Assembly: GCA_032164245.1 (NCBI GenBank) | Contig: JAVMKO010000001.1 | Coordinates: 63,966,892 to 64,030,891 of the forward strand | Origin: Sternotherus odoratus | Taxonomy: Eukaryota > Chordata > Testudines > Kinosternidae | Reading direction: 5' to 3' | DNA length: 64,000 nucleotides | In this document: positions 19,922 to 32,262 of the stretch, in pieces | Layout of the letters: each line of letters starts with the position of its first letter | Position numbering within the stretch: position 1 is the stretch's first letter | Program-made: the position numbers and the translations under genes | Notes under the pieces: model-generated | The model's database searches: none | What the model saw: only the letters and a program-made list of their open reading frames with translations | What the model was told of the DNA's origin: nothing

Positions 19922-22900
19922 CACTTAAGATAGCGTGGGAGCTGCACTTTCTGATACCCTGCCCTTGCAATGGCAGCCTCCCCACTATTGGCCTTCTAAT
20001 ACACTGTCCCACAGGATGGTCAGATAGGTTGCTTTGTGAATCCATTTAATGGAATGGAAGCTATAATGGGAAAGCCCAGCTAAGTCATTCATTTCATTTC
20101 ATTACCTATGTGGATCATCCTCTACACTTATTTGGAGCCACCAGACAGCTATTCTCCCACATAAGAGCATGTGGCCACTGCTAAAGCTACTGCAGCCCAG
20201 AGGGGAACATTTCATGAATCGGCTGCTGCTCCACAGCTCAAGAAGCTTGATTCTGTTCCTCACAGCCTCCCTGTTACTCTCCTTTTCACTTTGGGGCTGA
20301 TTCAAAGCCCACTGAAGCCAATGGAAAAGACTCTCATTGATCCCAATGCACATTGGATCAGGCCCCGATTTAGGCTTTGCACAATGTTCAGGGTTCAGAC
20401 CTTAAGAAACAATCATTTGACCAGCAATCTGCAATACAGCCCATTTATACTTTCACTAGTGCACATCAGTGTGGGAAATATCCACATATAAATTACTTCT
20501 AAATGTTCCCTTCACAACTTGGTTCTAGAATTAGGTGGCAGTGGCAGGAGATAGCAGCAACAATCCATTATTCTTGATTAATTTTCCCAGCTAGTGTTCT
20601 GCTGTTAACTTTATCTATTACCTAGCTACTATATACTGCCCAAAATGTAGTCAACTGTGTAGCCACATATCATAATATCCCAAGTTCTTATAATCAAGAC
20701 TTTGTGGACAGTCAATAGTTCTATTTATAAGTAACCAAATTAGGACCAGCATAGCAAATTTATGCAAAGTAACCCTGAAGCTTGCACACAAAAAAAGGCA
20801 ACAACAAGAAAATGTATCAATATAATAAGGCATAAAAATGCTGGGCCAACAACATTTACAAAGTAGAATGTCTGTCACCACTGAAGGAGTGGTGCAATGA
20901 CGGGTAATCCTCCCCCTCCCTCTCCCCCCTTAGAATAATTTCCCTTAGATGCTTCCATCAGAAAAAGAGGAAATAATAATAATAATCCATGCAGTATTTG
21001 CAAACGGCACTAAGTACAGTTTGAAACCTGAAGATCAAACACAGATTGATTCTCTGGCATGCTTCTATTTACCCCCTTTCCCTGAGGCAGGTTCACCATG
21101 CAGATCAAAATCTGTGGTTTGGTGCAGGTGGTGGCAGCTTAAAAACTAATTTAAGTTACAGATGGCAGGTATGGGTCATTGTCACCATTTTGTGAAGTTT
21201 GGAAAACACATTTATTTCCCCAGGCCATACACCTCCTTTCCTAACCTATACCATCTTTCCTACTCTCCGCCGTCTCTGATCAGTCCTTGTAAGACTAATA
21301 AATATACAACTCTAAAGCTCTTTCAGAATGCCCTTTCTTCTATCTAAACTGTGAGCTATATAAACCATTCAAGAATATGGTCCTTTCTGTTCTTCTTGCA
21401 ACATGATTTATAGAATTTGATGCCACAAAGGGCAATTCCAACTAGTGCAAGGATAATTGGAAAAAAACCCAATATTTTGTACCACCTACTAATCTCCTAG
21501 CTTCAATCACAATAAAAGCTGACGCTGGCCAGAAGTCTAACAGATTCGGAAGGTATTATGATTACCCAGACGTGGTTGGTACCAGATGTCTGCTTCACTA
21601 TCTTTGTTTATTCCAGGTTGGGTTGAATTCTTTTTTTTTTATTAATGAAATGATTTATAGCATATGTCTGCTGTGAGTGAATTCTCTAACCAGTTACTGA
21701 TTTGCAAAGCTCACCATATCTATTAGACCCAATGCTGTGGGAAATCATGTAAGAAGCATGGTTCAGCAATTTTCATTGTATTACAGTGAATTATTCCAAA
21801 TGTTTTTTTTTTATTTTTATTACAAAGCAATAAAAGGGTCATTTACTTATTGGAATAGGAAAACCTTTCAAGTAAGCAAGGAGCAACCATAGCCACACAG
21901 TGCCTTGGTTTATCACTGTTTAATTTTAATATCACTACAACAAATTGAACTGAGTGTGCTGATATGTAAAGAAAATTGAGCGCTCTCTAGTGTTTCAGGT
22001 TTGTTTTTGGTAAGTATGCCCTGGAGGTATTTTGCTGCCTTGGAGGACTTTAGTGAATAAATACAATAAGATCTAGGAAGATATGTACTTAATGAACTGC
22101 ATCGCAAAAAGGAGAAAAAAAATATAATGCTGTAATGTAATGTTCACAAAACTTATAGCATAAAATGCATGATGAAAAGGAGCTTTTCCCATCATAACTG
22201 CAGACATTTTCAAGGCTGTATTTGGGTAGTTCAAGATATGACTCTGTTGATCTGGATTGGAGAGACATAATAGAAGCAACATGCATCATGTTAAAATATT
22301 GATGACATCTACTATATGTTGAGGCTCTGATTTTTCAGCATGCAGGTGTGCATTTTTGCACAAACACAGTTGGCAGGTACACTACGGCATGTTCATGCAT
22401 CAATTCTAGATGTATGCACACTTATGGTTAGAGATTTGCCTATGTAATCAGGGGTGAACACAAATTGGGATTATGTACAGACATATCCAGTAGTGCTTGT
22501 GCTAAATAGGTTAACATTTATGTGCATGCAAATACCCACAAATCTGTCTGCTAATTCAAGGCCTGTAAATTGTATCTACGAAAGCAAAGACGTGGTCTAT
22601 TGACCTGAGCAAGGTCTTGAAGCCAGCAACTCTTGAATTCTCATCCCAACCATAACACTGGGCTTGGTTTAAATTGCTTCTGGACAAATTGCAATTTGGC
22701 TTTTGCAGATGTACAGAGAACATGTGTGCACACACCAGCAAGAAGTTTACCTCATGAGATAGGTTTGTGTAAGGGAAGAACACAACAGCAGTCCCTTTGA
22801 GCTCTTCTCTGGAGATCATTGGAATGGGGAAGGAAAGAGGCAGGGCTATGACATTACCTCTTTCACATTAGCTAGATTGGGGCCAATTAACCAGGGTCTG

Positions 22901-23154
22901 ATGTTGCTTAGTGTGCTTCCCCATGCAACCAAGAAGTCCTAGTAGCAATTGTACCTCCTGAGGTACAATCTCTCCCAGAGTTCCCTGTGGAGACGTGGAG
23001 CCCACATCTCCTCTGCAGTGGGCTTTGTTACTCACCAAATTGAGCCTACAGTATCTTTACCTCAGTTTTTCCTCTAGTAAAATAGGAAAAGTATTTTCCT
23101 ATCCATCACACAGGAACATTTTAAGGATTAAATAGCAAATGTTCATAATGCTAA
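19922..23154. other. Non-coding stretch
   Basis: 3.2 kb with no coding family motifs, terminal repeats or arrays that I can recognise. It holds short T- and A-runs and an (ATA)n at about 20970-20985 only. Confidence 0.5.
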
Positions 23155-23930
23155 TCTATATATATAAAAGTCAAGTGGTGTATGTATGTATGTATGTATG
23201 TATGTATGAATGACAGCGAACTCCTCCCGCACCGTTTGAGCCAGAGACTTGAAATTTGGTACAGTGAGGGGTCTTGGGGTCTAGATGCTGGTAAGGGTCG
23301 AAAAATTTTCGGATCTCACCTCTGACGCCCCCCAGGGGTGAAAGTCTTGCAGGGCCAATCACATCAGCTGGGCGGTTAGGTGGTGATGATGTCATAATAC
23401 CCCCTCCAACAGACACCGCACTCGCTCAGCTCACCCCTCCCTCCTCCAACGGAACCCCGGAGATCCCTCAGTTCTCTGCCCCTCCCCCCTCCCAACGGAA
23501 CCCCGGAATCCATCAGCTCTGTGCCCCCCCCACCTGCGAAGGTCCCCGGAATCCCTCGGCTCTGCCCCCCCCCTGCGACGGATCCGAGTTGGGTTTGGTG
23601 GGACGGTAAGTGAGGTGGGGGTTTCGGGTTCGGTCGGGGGGTGAGGTGGGGGTGTCGGGTTTGCTTGGGGGGGGTGAGGTGGGGGTGTCGGGTTTGGTCG
23701 GGGGGTAAGTGAGCCAGGGGGTGTCGGGGTTGGTCTGGGGGGGGTGGGAAGGTGTCGGGGTGGGTGAGGGGTGAGGTGTGGGTGTTGGGTTTGGTCTGGG
23801 GGGGGGAAGGTGTCGGGGTGGTTGCCCAGACACCCCGACACCCCCCCGGCTCACTTACCCCCCGACCGAACCCGACACCCCCACCTCACCCCCCCACCAA
23901 TCGCAACACCCCCAGACCGAACCCGACACC
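23155..23930 (+). mobile_element. Helitron-like 5' end with minisatellite
   Basis: A TC start at 23155 is preceded by host A and followed by TATATATATAAAAG, as in many Helitron 5' ends. A (TGTA)n run (23178-23208) and the conserved-looking CCGTTTGAGCCAGAGACTTG / AAATTTGGTACAGTG subterminal block follow. From about 23600 a ~31-bp minisatellite (GTGAGGTGGGGGTGTCGGGT core) runs to 23820, then appears inverted (C-rich) to 23928. No Rep/helicase coding is present, so this is a non-autonomous piece. No CTAG end is found in the same orientation. Confidence 0.55.
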
Positions 23931-24527
23931 CAACATTTTACCATAATATATTGAAATATATATATTACATTTCTAATGCATTTTGTTTAGACAATTTCTA
24001 TCTACCTTAAGTTTCACTGGTCTAAAGTCTTATTTGAATTACTTCCCAAAGTTTTTTTTGCAGAACCACTTTTGCTGACTAGCAAATATGTTATCTGCTA
24101 TGAGCCATCATGCATTGCAATTTGATTCATTATGCATGCTGCTATTAAAATCTTCTCATTGATGGTATTGACTGATGATCACTATAAATTAAGCTTAACA
24201 TGATATGTCACTGCTCTGGGCATCAAAAATCTATGTGGCATTAATAACTGTATTATTGTGCATTTGGTTTTATTGAAATACAGCAATTAATTAATTAATT
24301 AATGTTTACTATTCAGAAGCAGCATTAAAAAGTGCTGACTGGCCTCTGATTCATGTTTGAAAAGTACGTTAGCTTTATTTTCAAATTTACACTTACAGCC
24401 CTTTTAGTCCTTTACAGCTCTTTTATCCATTAAAAAATATACAGCAGGGTGATAAAGGCATTTCAAGGATTTTACATGGAAAAGCATAGGATTTCACACA
24501 CTACAGCATACTTTGCACAACATAATA
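23929..24527. repeat. Left ~600-bp inverted repeat around Harbinger relic
   Basis: Starts CCCAACATTTTACC. Its reverse complement occupies 25908-26510 with only a few differences found by eye (for example CCACTTTT/CCAGTTTT near 24068 and AGTACGTT/AGTATGTT near 24363). It includes an (AATT)n run near 24285-24303. The near-identity implies recent duplication or gene conversion. Confidence 0.92.
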
Positions 24528-24639
24528 GAACTATGAATTTAGTAAATGTGAGGGACTAATACTGCTGGACAGAGACAGGCAATACAGGAAAGCATAGCAA
24601 CAAAAATTAGTGGCTTTCAGCTTCAAATTGCTGCTTCAA

Positions 24640-25530
24640 GGCATCCGTGATCCTTATGGCCCTGTGCTGTGCCCCTCTAATAGCCCTGGTTTCTGGCTGT
24701 TCAAACTCAGCCTCTAAGTTCTGAGTCTCTGTGGTCCAGCCCTGAGTGAAGCTTTCACCCCTCCCTTCACAGGGATATTGTCATCAGTCAGGTCCAGCTT
24801 CTCATATAGGCAGCACTGGTGGGCTTTTAAATGGCCAAATGCACACTCAACAGTCACTCTGCATTTGCTCAGCCTGTTGTTGAACTGCTCCTTGCTGCTA
24901 TCAAGTTGCCTCATGTATGGCTTTATGAGCCATGGCATTAAGGGGTAGGTAGGGTCTCCCAGAATCACAGTGGACATTTTGGCTTCCCTTATGGTGATCT
25001 TCTGGTCCAGGAAGAAAGCCCCTGCTTGTAGCTTCTTGAAAAGGCCAGTGTTCCAAAAGATGAGTGCTCCTTTCTGGATCAGTCCGCGTTAATGTCTGTG
25101 AAATGCCCACGGTGATCCACAAGTGTCTGGAGCACCATAGAGAAATACCCCTTGCGATTAATGTAATCAATGGCTAGTGGTCTAGTGCCAGAATTGAAAT
25201 GTATGTGCCATCTATTGCCCCTCCACAGTTAGGGAAGCCCATTTGTGCAAAGCCATCCACAATGTCACACATGATGCCCAGAATCATGATCTTTCGGAGC
25301 AGGATGCGATTAATGGCCCTACACACTTCTATCAACACGACTCCAATGGTCGACGTTTCCACTCCAAACTGGTTAGCGTCTGGTTGGTAGCAGTCTGGAG
25401 TATCCCGCTTTCACAGTGCTATCACCACAAGCTTCTCCAGTGACAGGGAAGCTCTCATTTTTGTGTCCTTGCACCTCAGGGCTGGAGGCGAGCTTATCAC
25501 ACAGTCCCATGAAAGTGGCTTTCCTCATGC
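24640..25530 (-). pseudogene. Harbinger (HARBI1-like) DDE transposase, frameshifted
   Basis: Minus-strand coding relic of a PIF/Harbinger transposase. From the N-terminal side: GFPNCGGAIDGTYI at 25174-25362 (first catalytic Asp), then in another frame LVDHRGHFTDINADWS near 25100. After another shift, 24714-24977 has VILGDPTYPLMPWLIKPY (second Asp) and VECAFGHLKAH (the Glu). All three catalytic positions are therefore still visible, but frameshifts separate them and no single frame is intact. A GGGCATCACGAT unit is repeated about four times at 25540-25590. No Myb-like partner gene is seen. It sits between long inverted repeats. Confidence 0.85.
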
Positions 25531-25907
25531 ATGGGCATCACGATGGGCCCACGATGGGCATCACGATGGGCATCACGATGGGCATCACGATTAGATCCCA
25601 CTACTTAAAAGCGGTGAGGCCAAAAACGGCGTTCCACGGTGGTCAGCACCTCTGTAAATGCACAAGCAATCTTGTGTCGTAGCTACTATACATGGTGAGA
25701 TCAATATCACACTCCTCTTGCCTTTGTAGTTTAAGGAGTAACTTCACTGCCACCTATGACAGGTCGCCGTTCCCTGGGTTAAAATGACGTTCCTGATACC
25801 TTTCATTCCTATTAAATATTTTAAACCTTCAGTTCAGAGATACTTTCAACACAATACCTCTTCCCTTCTCTATTTGTCACATGCACCTATTACATCTTGT
25901 TTCAAAT

Positions 25908-26510
25908 TATTATGTTGTGCAAAGTATGCTGTAGTGTGTGAAATCCTATGCTTTTCCATGTAAAATCCTTGAAATGCCTTTATCACCCTGCTGTATATTT
26001 TTTAATGGATAAAAGAGCTGTAAAGGACTAAAAGGGCTGTAAGTGTAAATTTGAAAATAAAGCTAACATACTTTTCAAACATGAATCAGAGGCCAGTCAG
26101 CACTTTTTAATGCTGCTTCTGAATAGTAAACATTAATTAATTAATTAATTAATTGCTGTATTTCAATAAAACCAAATGCACAATAATACAGTTATTAATG
26201 CCACATAGATTTTTGATGCCCAGAGCAGTGACATATCATGTTAAGCTTAATTTATAGTGATCATCAGTCAATACCATCAATGAGAAGATTTTAATAGCAG
26301 CATGCATAATGAATCAAATTGCAATGCATGATGGCTCATAGCAGATAACATATTTGCTAGTCAGCAAAACTGGTTCTGCAAAAAAAACTTTGGGAAGTAA
26401 TTCAAATAAGACTTTAGACCAGTGAAACTTAAGGTAGATAGAAATTGTCTAAACAAAATGCATTAGAAATGTAATATATATATTTCAATATATTATGGTA
26501 AAATGTTGGG
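25908..26510. repeat. Right ~600-bp inverted repeat around Harbinger relic
   Basis: Inverse of 23929-24527, ending GGTAAAATGTTGGG. The flanks (…CGACAC on the left, AAAACAAATAC on the right) show no TWA target duplication of the usual Harbinger kind. Confidence 0.92.
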
Positions 26511-26699
26511 AAAACAAATACAGGTTCTGAAGATAGACAGAAAGTTTCTTCCATCACTTCTTCACACATTTTCCCTCATAGCCTCAGGCATCAAACATAC
26601 AAAAGTAGCAGATTACCATTTGGTGATACAAATTGCACCTTTTAAAAATTATTTAATACATCATAATATTTAGAAACTGTACAGTGTTTTATATCTTTA

Positions 26700-27370
26700 A
26701 CTAGCAAAAGTGCCCGGCGTTGCTCGGGTCAGTCGGAGGTGGGGAGGGGGCAGACAGCTGACACCCCCTGACCAACCCCAACACCCACACCTCACCCCTC
26801 ACCCACCCCAACACCTTCCCAACCCCCCAGACCAAACCAGACACCCCCCGGCTCACTTACCCCCCAACCAAACCCGACACCCCCACCTCACCCCCCCAAC
26901 CAAACCCAACACCCCCACCTCACCCCCCGACCAAACCCGACACCCCCACCTCACCCCCTGAGCAAACCCGACACCCCCACCTCACCCGCCGACCGAACAG
27001 TGTATTTAATAATCTGTGTGCTACACAGTGCACCGTGAGCCGGGGGGGGGGGGGGTGTCAGGTTTGGTCTGGGGGGGTGGGAAGTCGGGGTGGGTGAGGG
27101 GTGAGGTGTGGGTGTTGGGGTTGGTCAGGGGGTTTTGCGGTTGGTGGGGGGGTGAGGTGGGGGAGTCGGGTTCGGTCGGGGGGTAAGTGAGCCAGGGCGT
27201 GTCGGGTTTGGTCTGGGGGGGTGGGAAGGTGTCGGGGTGGGTGAGGGGTGAGGTGTGGGTGTTGCGGTTGGTCAGGGGGTGTTGCAGTTGGTGGGGTGTG
27301 TGAGGTGGGGGTGTCGGTTTGCTTGGGGGGATGAGGTAGGGGTGTCGGGTTCGGTCGGGGGTAAGTGAGC
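26700..27370 (-). mobile_element. Helitron-like 3' end, minus strand, with minisatellite
   Basis: The plus strand reads CTAGCAAAAGTGCCCGGCG then TTGCTCGGGT. On the minus strand this is the hairpin CCCGAGCAACGCCGGG, a short spacer and a terminal CTAG followed by host T, as Helitron 3' ends are built. The neighbouring ~31-bp CCCGACACCCCCACCTCACC minisatellite matches the one at 23.6-23.9 kb. It inverts near 27030, where there is a G-run of about 14. Confidence 0.6.
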
Positions 27371-27389
27371 CGGGAACGTCATTTTAACC

Positions 27390-27551
27390 CAGGGAACGGC
27401 GACCTGCAGCCCCCATTGGACCGGAGCGACGAACCATGGCCAGTGGGAGCCATGATCGTCCGAACCTGTGGATGTGGCAGGTAAACAAACTGGCTGGGCC
27501 TGTCAAGGGTGCTTACCCTGCGAGGCTGTGTGCCAAGGTTCCTGATCCCTG
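27390..27551. mobile_element. hAT MITE, 162 bp, TSD TTTTAACC
   Basis: Starts CAGGGAACGGCGACC and ends GGTTCCTGATCCCTG. Exact 8-bp duplications TTTTAACC lie at 27382-27389 and 27552-27559. The interior (CCATGGCCAGTGGGAGCC, GTAAACAAACTGGCTGGGCC) matches the larger element at 48819-49150, so both belong to one family. Confidence 0.85.
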
Positions 27552-27712
27552 TTTTAACCAATACACCTGTTTGTGACTGTTTCTGAAAGAGACATAGAAC
27601 AGCATAGCTTTCTCAGTTCTGTTGATTAGCAGTTTTCAGGGGCCTTGCTGAGATAACAAAATCATCATACTCACAGACTAAACGTTTTTAAAATGAGAGG
27701 AAGTGTCTATAT

Positions 27713-28513
27713 CAGTGATCTCCAACTTTTTTTGTGCCCAAGATCACTTTTTGAATATAAGGAAAACCTAGGATCTACCCCCCACCTTCCCTGAGGCCCT
27801 GCCCCTTTCCTAAAGCTCTGCTCCGCTCAGTCCTTTTCTCCATTGCTCACTCTTCCCCTTCCTCCATGACTTTCACAAGGCTTGGGCAGGGGGGTTGGGA
27901 GAGGGTGCAGGCCCTGGCTGGGGCTGAGGGGTTCTCAGTGTGGGAGGGGACTCTGGGCTGAGCCTGGGGCAGGGAGTTGAGGTACAGGAGGGGGCTCTGG
28001 TGTGGGGAAGAATGTTGGGGTGCAGGAGGGGGCATGGGGTACTGGGTTTGGGAGCAGTCTCAGGGTTGGGACTGGAGCAGGGACTTGGGGGTGAAAGAGG
28101 GGAGAGGGGTTGGGGTACAGGCTCCCACCGGGCAGGTGACTCCCAGGTGGTGTCGCAGTGGGGCTAAGACAGGCTCCCTGCTTGCCCCGGTCCCATGCTA
28201 CTCCCAGTAGAGGCCAACATACCCCTACAGCCCTGTGGGGGCACGTGGCTCTGCATAATGCACCTCTCTGCATGCACTGCCCATGCAGCTCCCATGGGGC
28301 ACTGCTCCCCATTCCTTGTAGTGCTTGTAGGCAGGGGCAGCATGTGGAGACCCCTGTCCCCTCCCTCGGGACTGCGGGGCTGTGCTGGCCACTTCCACGA
28401 GTGGCGTGGGGCCAAGGCAGGCAGGGAGCGTGTCTTATTGGCAGCCCTGCTACACCACTGGAGATCGCAATCTACTAGGAGAGTCTCTGCAACTGACCAT
28501 TTGGTGATCACTG
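27713..28513. mobile_element. hAT MITE, 801 bp, TSD GTCTATAT
   Basis: Starts CAGTGATCTCCAAC and ends TTGGTGATCACTG. The 8-bp direct repeats GTCTATAT at 27705-27712 and 28514-28521 are exact. Subterminal AAGATCACTTTTTG fits a common reptile hAT group. The GC-rich interior contains GGGTGCAGG(A)GGGG-like degenerate repeats. Overlapping open frames in it are compositional; no transposase is encoded. Confidence 0.9.
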
Positions 28514-28521
28514 GTCTATAT

Positions 28522-30339
28522 AATGACCCATCAGAGGCTTATTTGATACCCTTTTGGACATTGCTTCTCCGGGGAGAATTTTGCACCTGTCCAATCTCCT
28601 TCTCTTCTAGCTACTTCTGAACTGCTCCTTCAAAGGAGTTTAAATCCCCTGATTTGGAGAACCAAGGAAACAGTTTAGTCTCAGGCTACGTTTGCTCTAG
28701 GTAAGATCTTTATAGTTAGGGTTCTGCAGGAACTCTTCAGGGTGAGGAGTATGTCTGCTGCTTGTATTTTTACAGCATCCAGCAAAATGGACCAGAACTC
28801 TGATCATAGATACTCAGCAGGGAGGACACCAACCTTAAAGATGTAGGCTAGAGCACCTGCCCTAACCCACCCATGGTCATAAATTTGGTGCTACTGATAG
28901 AACAACTCTGGATGGACTTTGAGTGATAGGTGTCAATGTACTTTCCTTGCCTTCTATGTAGTAAAAGTCCAGTTTAGTCGTCCAGAACAAATCTCATTTT
29001 CTAACATTTGGCCGTGACCAGAATACCAAGCTAAAATCAATGTCCTAGTGGCCCAATTCTACTCCAAGTTTGCCAAGTGCCAATGTGGTTAATTGGACTT
29101 TGTGTTGAGAGTGATGCCAGTGATTTTCAAGCAACTAAACTACACGCATCACAGAAAGGGACTTGATTTCCCTATATTTACTTTTCCTGAAGGCTCTATG
29201 CTATAGCTTGCATTGTACAAACGCACTGGTAGACACAGCAGTAGCCACCAGGGGAGTGGGGGGACTGCAGATGTTAATATTGTCTTAGTGGGATTAACAA
29301 CTGATTTGAATTCCAAGTGTAGATCTATGGGATGTTGAAGAATGTACACGATGAAGCGCTGCTGTTCCCTAGCTGTTTCTCCTCCTCCTTTCCCAGAGGA
29401 ACATCCCAATGGAGTTGAGGAGGAGCTAATGTGGGATTCCAGAAAGTGCGGGGGCAAATCACAGAGCTGGCACGCCTTCCATTTAATGTCATAGCTAGAA
29501 ACCAACAGATGTGGTTCCCATCTGCTTGTGGATCCAGAGGGGCGACTGTTGCCCAGGGTGTTTAGTATTTTCATAGTGGAACAGTTCTTCGCAGATCTGG
29601 CTTCATCGACTGTGAAATAGGCAGGTATGGTTTGCTTGTAGCATGATAATGAATCTTCATAGTATTTTTATCGTGGACACAGTATATATGTATATATGAA
29701 ATTTGTGTGTATCATTTATATTACAATTTGAAAATAAATAAATGAGTGACATTCTACAAACTATAATGTGGAACATACACTAGGGGGAGATAGAAGGGAT
29801 GAAATTATGTGAAAAATCAAAGATACACACTTGATCAAGTGGCAGTCCTACTTTCCAGCTTTGTCACCATTTGCTGCCTGAGTAATAGCTGCCAGTATGT
29901 TTTACTAACACACTGCCCACTCTTTCCCCAAATTTGGGTTCCAAGTTCCTGCAGGAAGAAGCCTGGCCCTCACCACATCCATACCATATGATCTATTTTC
30001 CTTATGTATAATGGCACCAATATGAGGGCCCAATTTTTCTATTATGCCCCACAACACTGCTCTAGTGGTGTTAATGGGGCTTTAAATCTGGTGGAAATGG
30101 ACCCCTATAAATATCCACACTTTAAGGAAATTCTCCGTAAATCACAGAATTACCTAATAATGTCTAATAGAGGCTCTTCATCTGCCAGAAGCATTTTAGG
30201 TATGGCATAGTGAGGAGGATCTAAGCAGAAGCACCACTGAGCTCCTGATCGATGGACAACCAAAGTTTAGGTTAAAGAAGAGTTGTGGCTGCTCTTACTT
30301 TTGCCAGCAGCTGAGTAGGATCTGGGAATGGCTAAGAAT
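28522..30339. other. Non-coding stretch
   Basis: Nothing recognisable beyond an AT-rich patch near 29690. Confidence 0.5.
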
Positions 30340-32262
30340 CTGGGCAATTAGGGACTATCTTTGAGAACTCCTGGAAGACAGGTGAGGTCCGACAGGACTG
30401 GAGAAGGGCAAATATAATGTCTGTCTTTAAAAATGCAGGAAAAAGGGGGGATTTAAAGATGAGTCAACCTAACTTAAATCCTTGGAAAGATACTAGAACA
30501 GATTATTACACGATCAATTGGTAAACACCTTGAGGACAACAGGGTGATAACTAATAGGCAACATGGATTTGTCCAACCTAATTCACTTGTGTGACAGGAT
30601 TATTGGTTTAGTGAATGGGGTGGGGAGGGAAGCTATATGTGTGATGTATCTTGACTTTAGTAAGGCTTTTGACATAATCCCCTATAAAATTCTCATACAC
30701 AAACTAGGGAAATGTGGTTGTTGCAAGGTACACTAAGTCCCATAGAGGCAAGGCCACACACAGTAGCTAGATAAATAAAAGTAGTGAGTTTATTGAAGAA
30801 GAATGGCACCTGCGCACTGGAGGCCCCACAGAGACAGTGCTGCCACTCGAAACTGGGGACCTGGCACACCGGAGCAAAGCCCAGGATAAAGCCCGACACA
30901 CAAGGGCACATGGACACAGAAATACTCATGCTCATTTGCATCTCATGCATAGCTCATGAATAACTAATCACATGTTTTGCAATCCTGCCTCAGTTTACCT
31001 GTTTGGTTTTACACAAGCCGAGTTTCACACAGACCAAGTAAACAGCTCACACAGCTGAGAAGCTCTTCTCAGACACACATGAGATAACAGGAACACAAGG
31101 CCATTCCCAGGATGATAACCTTAATTATGTGTTACCCTGGAGGCCACTTAGAAGCGTAATTGCGCCCCTTAACGACTGCCGTCACATTCATCTTCCGCGT
31201 ACTACAGTGGTCTAGGTGAAACTACTACAAAGTGGGTGTACAACTGGTTGAAAAACTGTACACAAGAGGTAGTTAGCAAGGATTCACTGTTCAATGTGGA
31301 GGATGCCTCTAGTGTGGTCCCACTGTCCCAAAGGGGTCACTCTTGGGATCAGTACAGTACTTTCATTAATTACTTCAAGAATGGAGTGGCGAGTATGCTT
31401 AAAAATGTTGTGGATAACACCAAGCTGGGAGAGGTTGCTAGAACTTTGGATGACAAGAATAGAATTCAAAATAACCTTGACAAATTGGAGGTTTGATCTG
31501 AAATCAACAAGATGAAATTAATACAGACCAGTGCAAAGTGCTACACTTACAAAAGAAAAATCAAATGCATGAATACAAAATGGGGAATAATTAGCTAGGC
31601 AGAAGTACTGCAGAAAAGAATCTGGGGGTTATAGTGGATCATAGGTTGAACATAAACCAACAATATGATGCAGTTGCATAAAAGACCAAAATCATTCTGG
31701 GTTGTATTGATAATACTCTCATATGTAAGACACGGGAGGTAATTTTTCTTCTCTACTCAGCCATGGTGATGTCTCAGCTGGAGTATTCTGTCCAGTTTTG
31801 GGCACCACAAAGTAAGAAATTTATAGATAAATTGGAGAGATTCCAGAGGAAAGCAACAAAAATGTTTAAAGGTTTAGAAAACCTGACCTATGAGGAAAAA
31901 TTAAAAGTATTGGGCATGTTTAGTCCTGAGAAAAGTAGATGGTTAAGGGACCTGACAGTCTTCAAATATGTTAGGGCTGTTACAAAGAGAAAGGTGATCA
32001 CTGTTCTTCATGTCCACTGAAGGTAAGACAAGCACTAACTGTATTTATCTGCAGCAAGGGAGATTTAGGTAAGATATTAGGAAAAACATAAATTATAAGA
32101 ATAGTTAAGTGCTGGAATCCCAAGCAGTGGATATTTTTAAGAACAGGTTGGACCTGTCAGCGTTGTCTAGTTACATGATTGTTTTTTCTTCAGTACAGAG
32201 GATGGAGTAGATGACCTCTCAAGATCCTTTCCAACCCTACATTTCTGTGATTCTTTGAAAAC
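30340..32262 (+). mobile_element. CR1 LINE relic split by a solo LTR
   Basis: Plus-strand CR1. TGGAGAAGGGCAAATATAAT and VYLDFSKAFD-type coding (near 30650) lie before the LTR at 30719-31206. After it come VDNTKLG (the altered FADD box, near 31415), MSQLEYSVQFWAP and LERFQRKATKMF (31770-31860), and the 3' tail GATGACCTCTCAAGATCC…ATTTCTGTGATTC at 32205-32257. It is broken by many stops and 5'-truncated, as most CR1 copies are. Confidence 0.85.
30719..31206 (-). mobile_element. Solo LTR, 488 bp, TSD GTGGT
   Basis: On the minus strand it begins TGTAGTACGCGG and ends CTTGCAACA. An AATAAA signal (complement of 30789-30794) lies about 70 bp before the end. Exact 5-bp duplications GTGGT flank it (30714-30718, 31207-31211). 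No internal proviral sequence remains. It interrupts the CR1 and is therefore younger. Confidence 0.88.

Noticed and set aside
23431..24010. Proline/threonine-rich open frames
   Set aside because: Products of the C-rich Helitron minisatellite in both orientations.
26741..27370. CRISPR-like array
   Set aside because: The ~31-bp units are contiguous and variable without unique spacers, in a vertebrate context; this is a minisatellite.
27713..28513. Host gene with overlapping 106-141 codon frames
   Set aside because: The region is bounded exactly by hAT termini and GTCTATAT duplications; the frames overlap on both strands and match no family.
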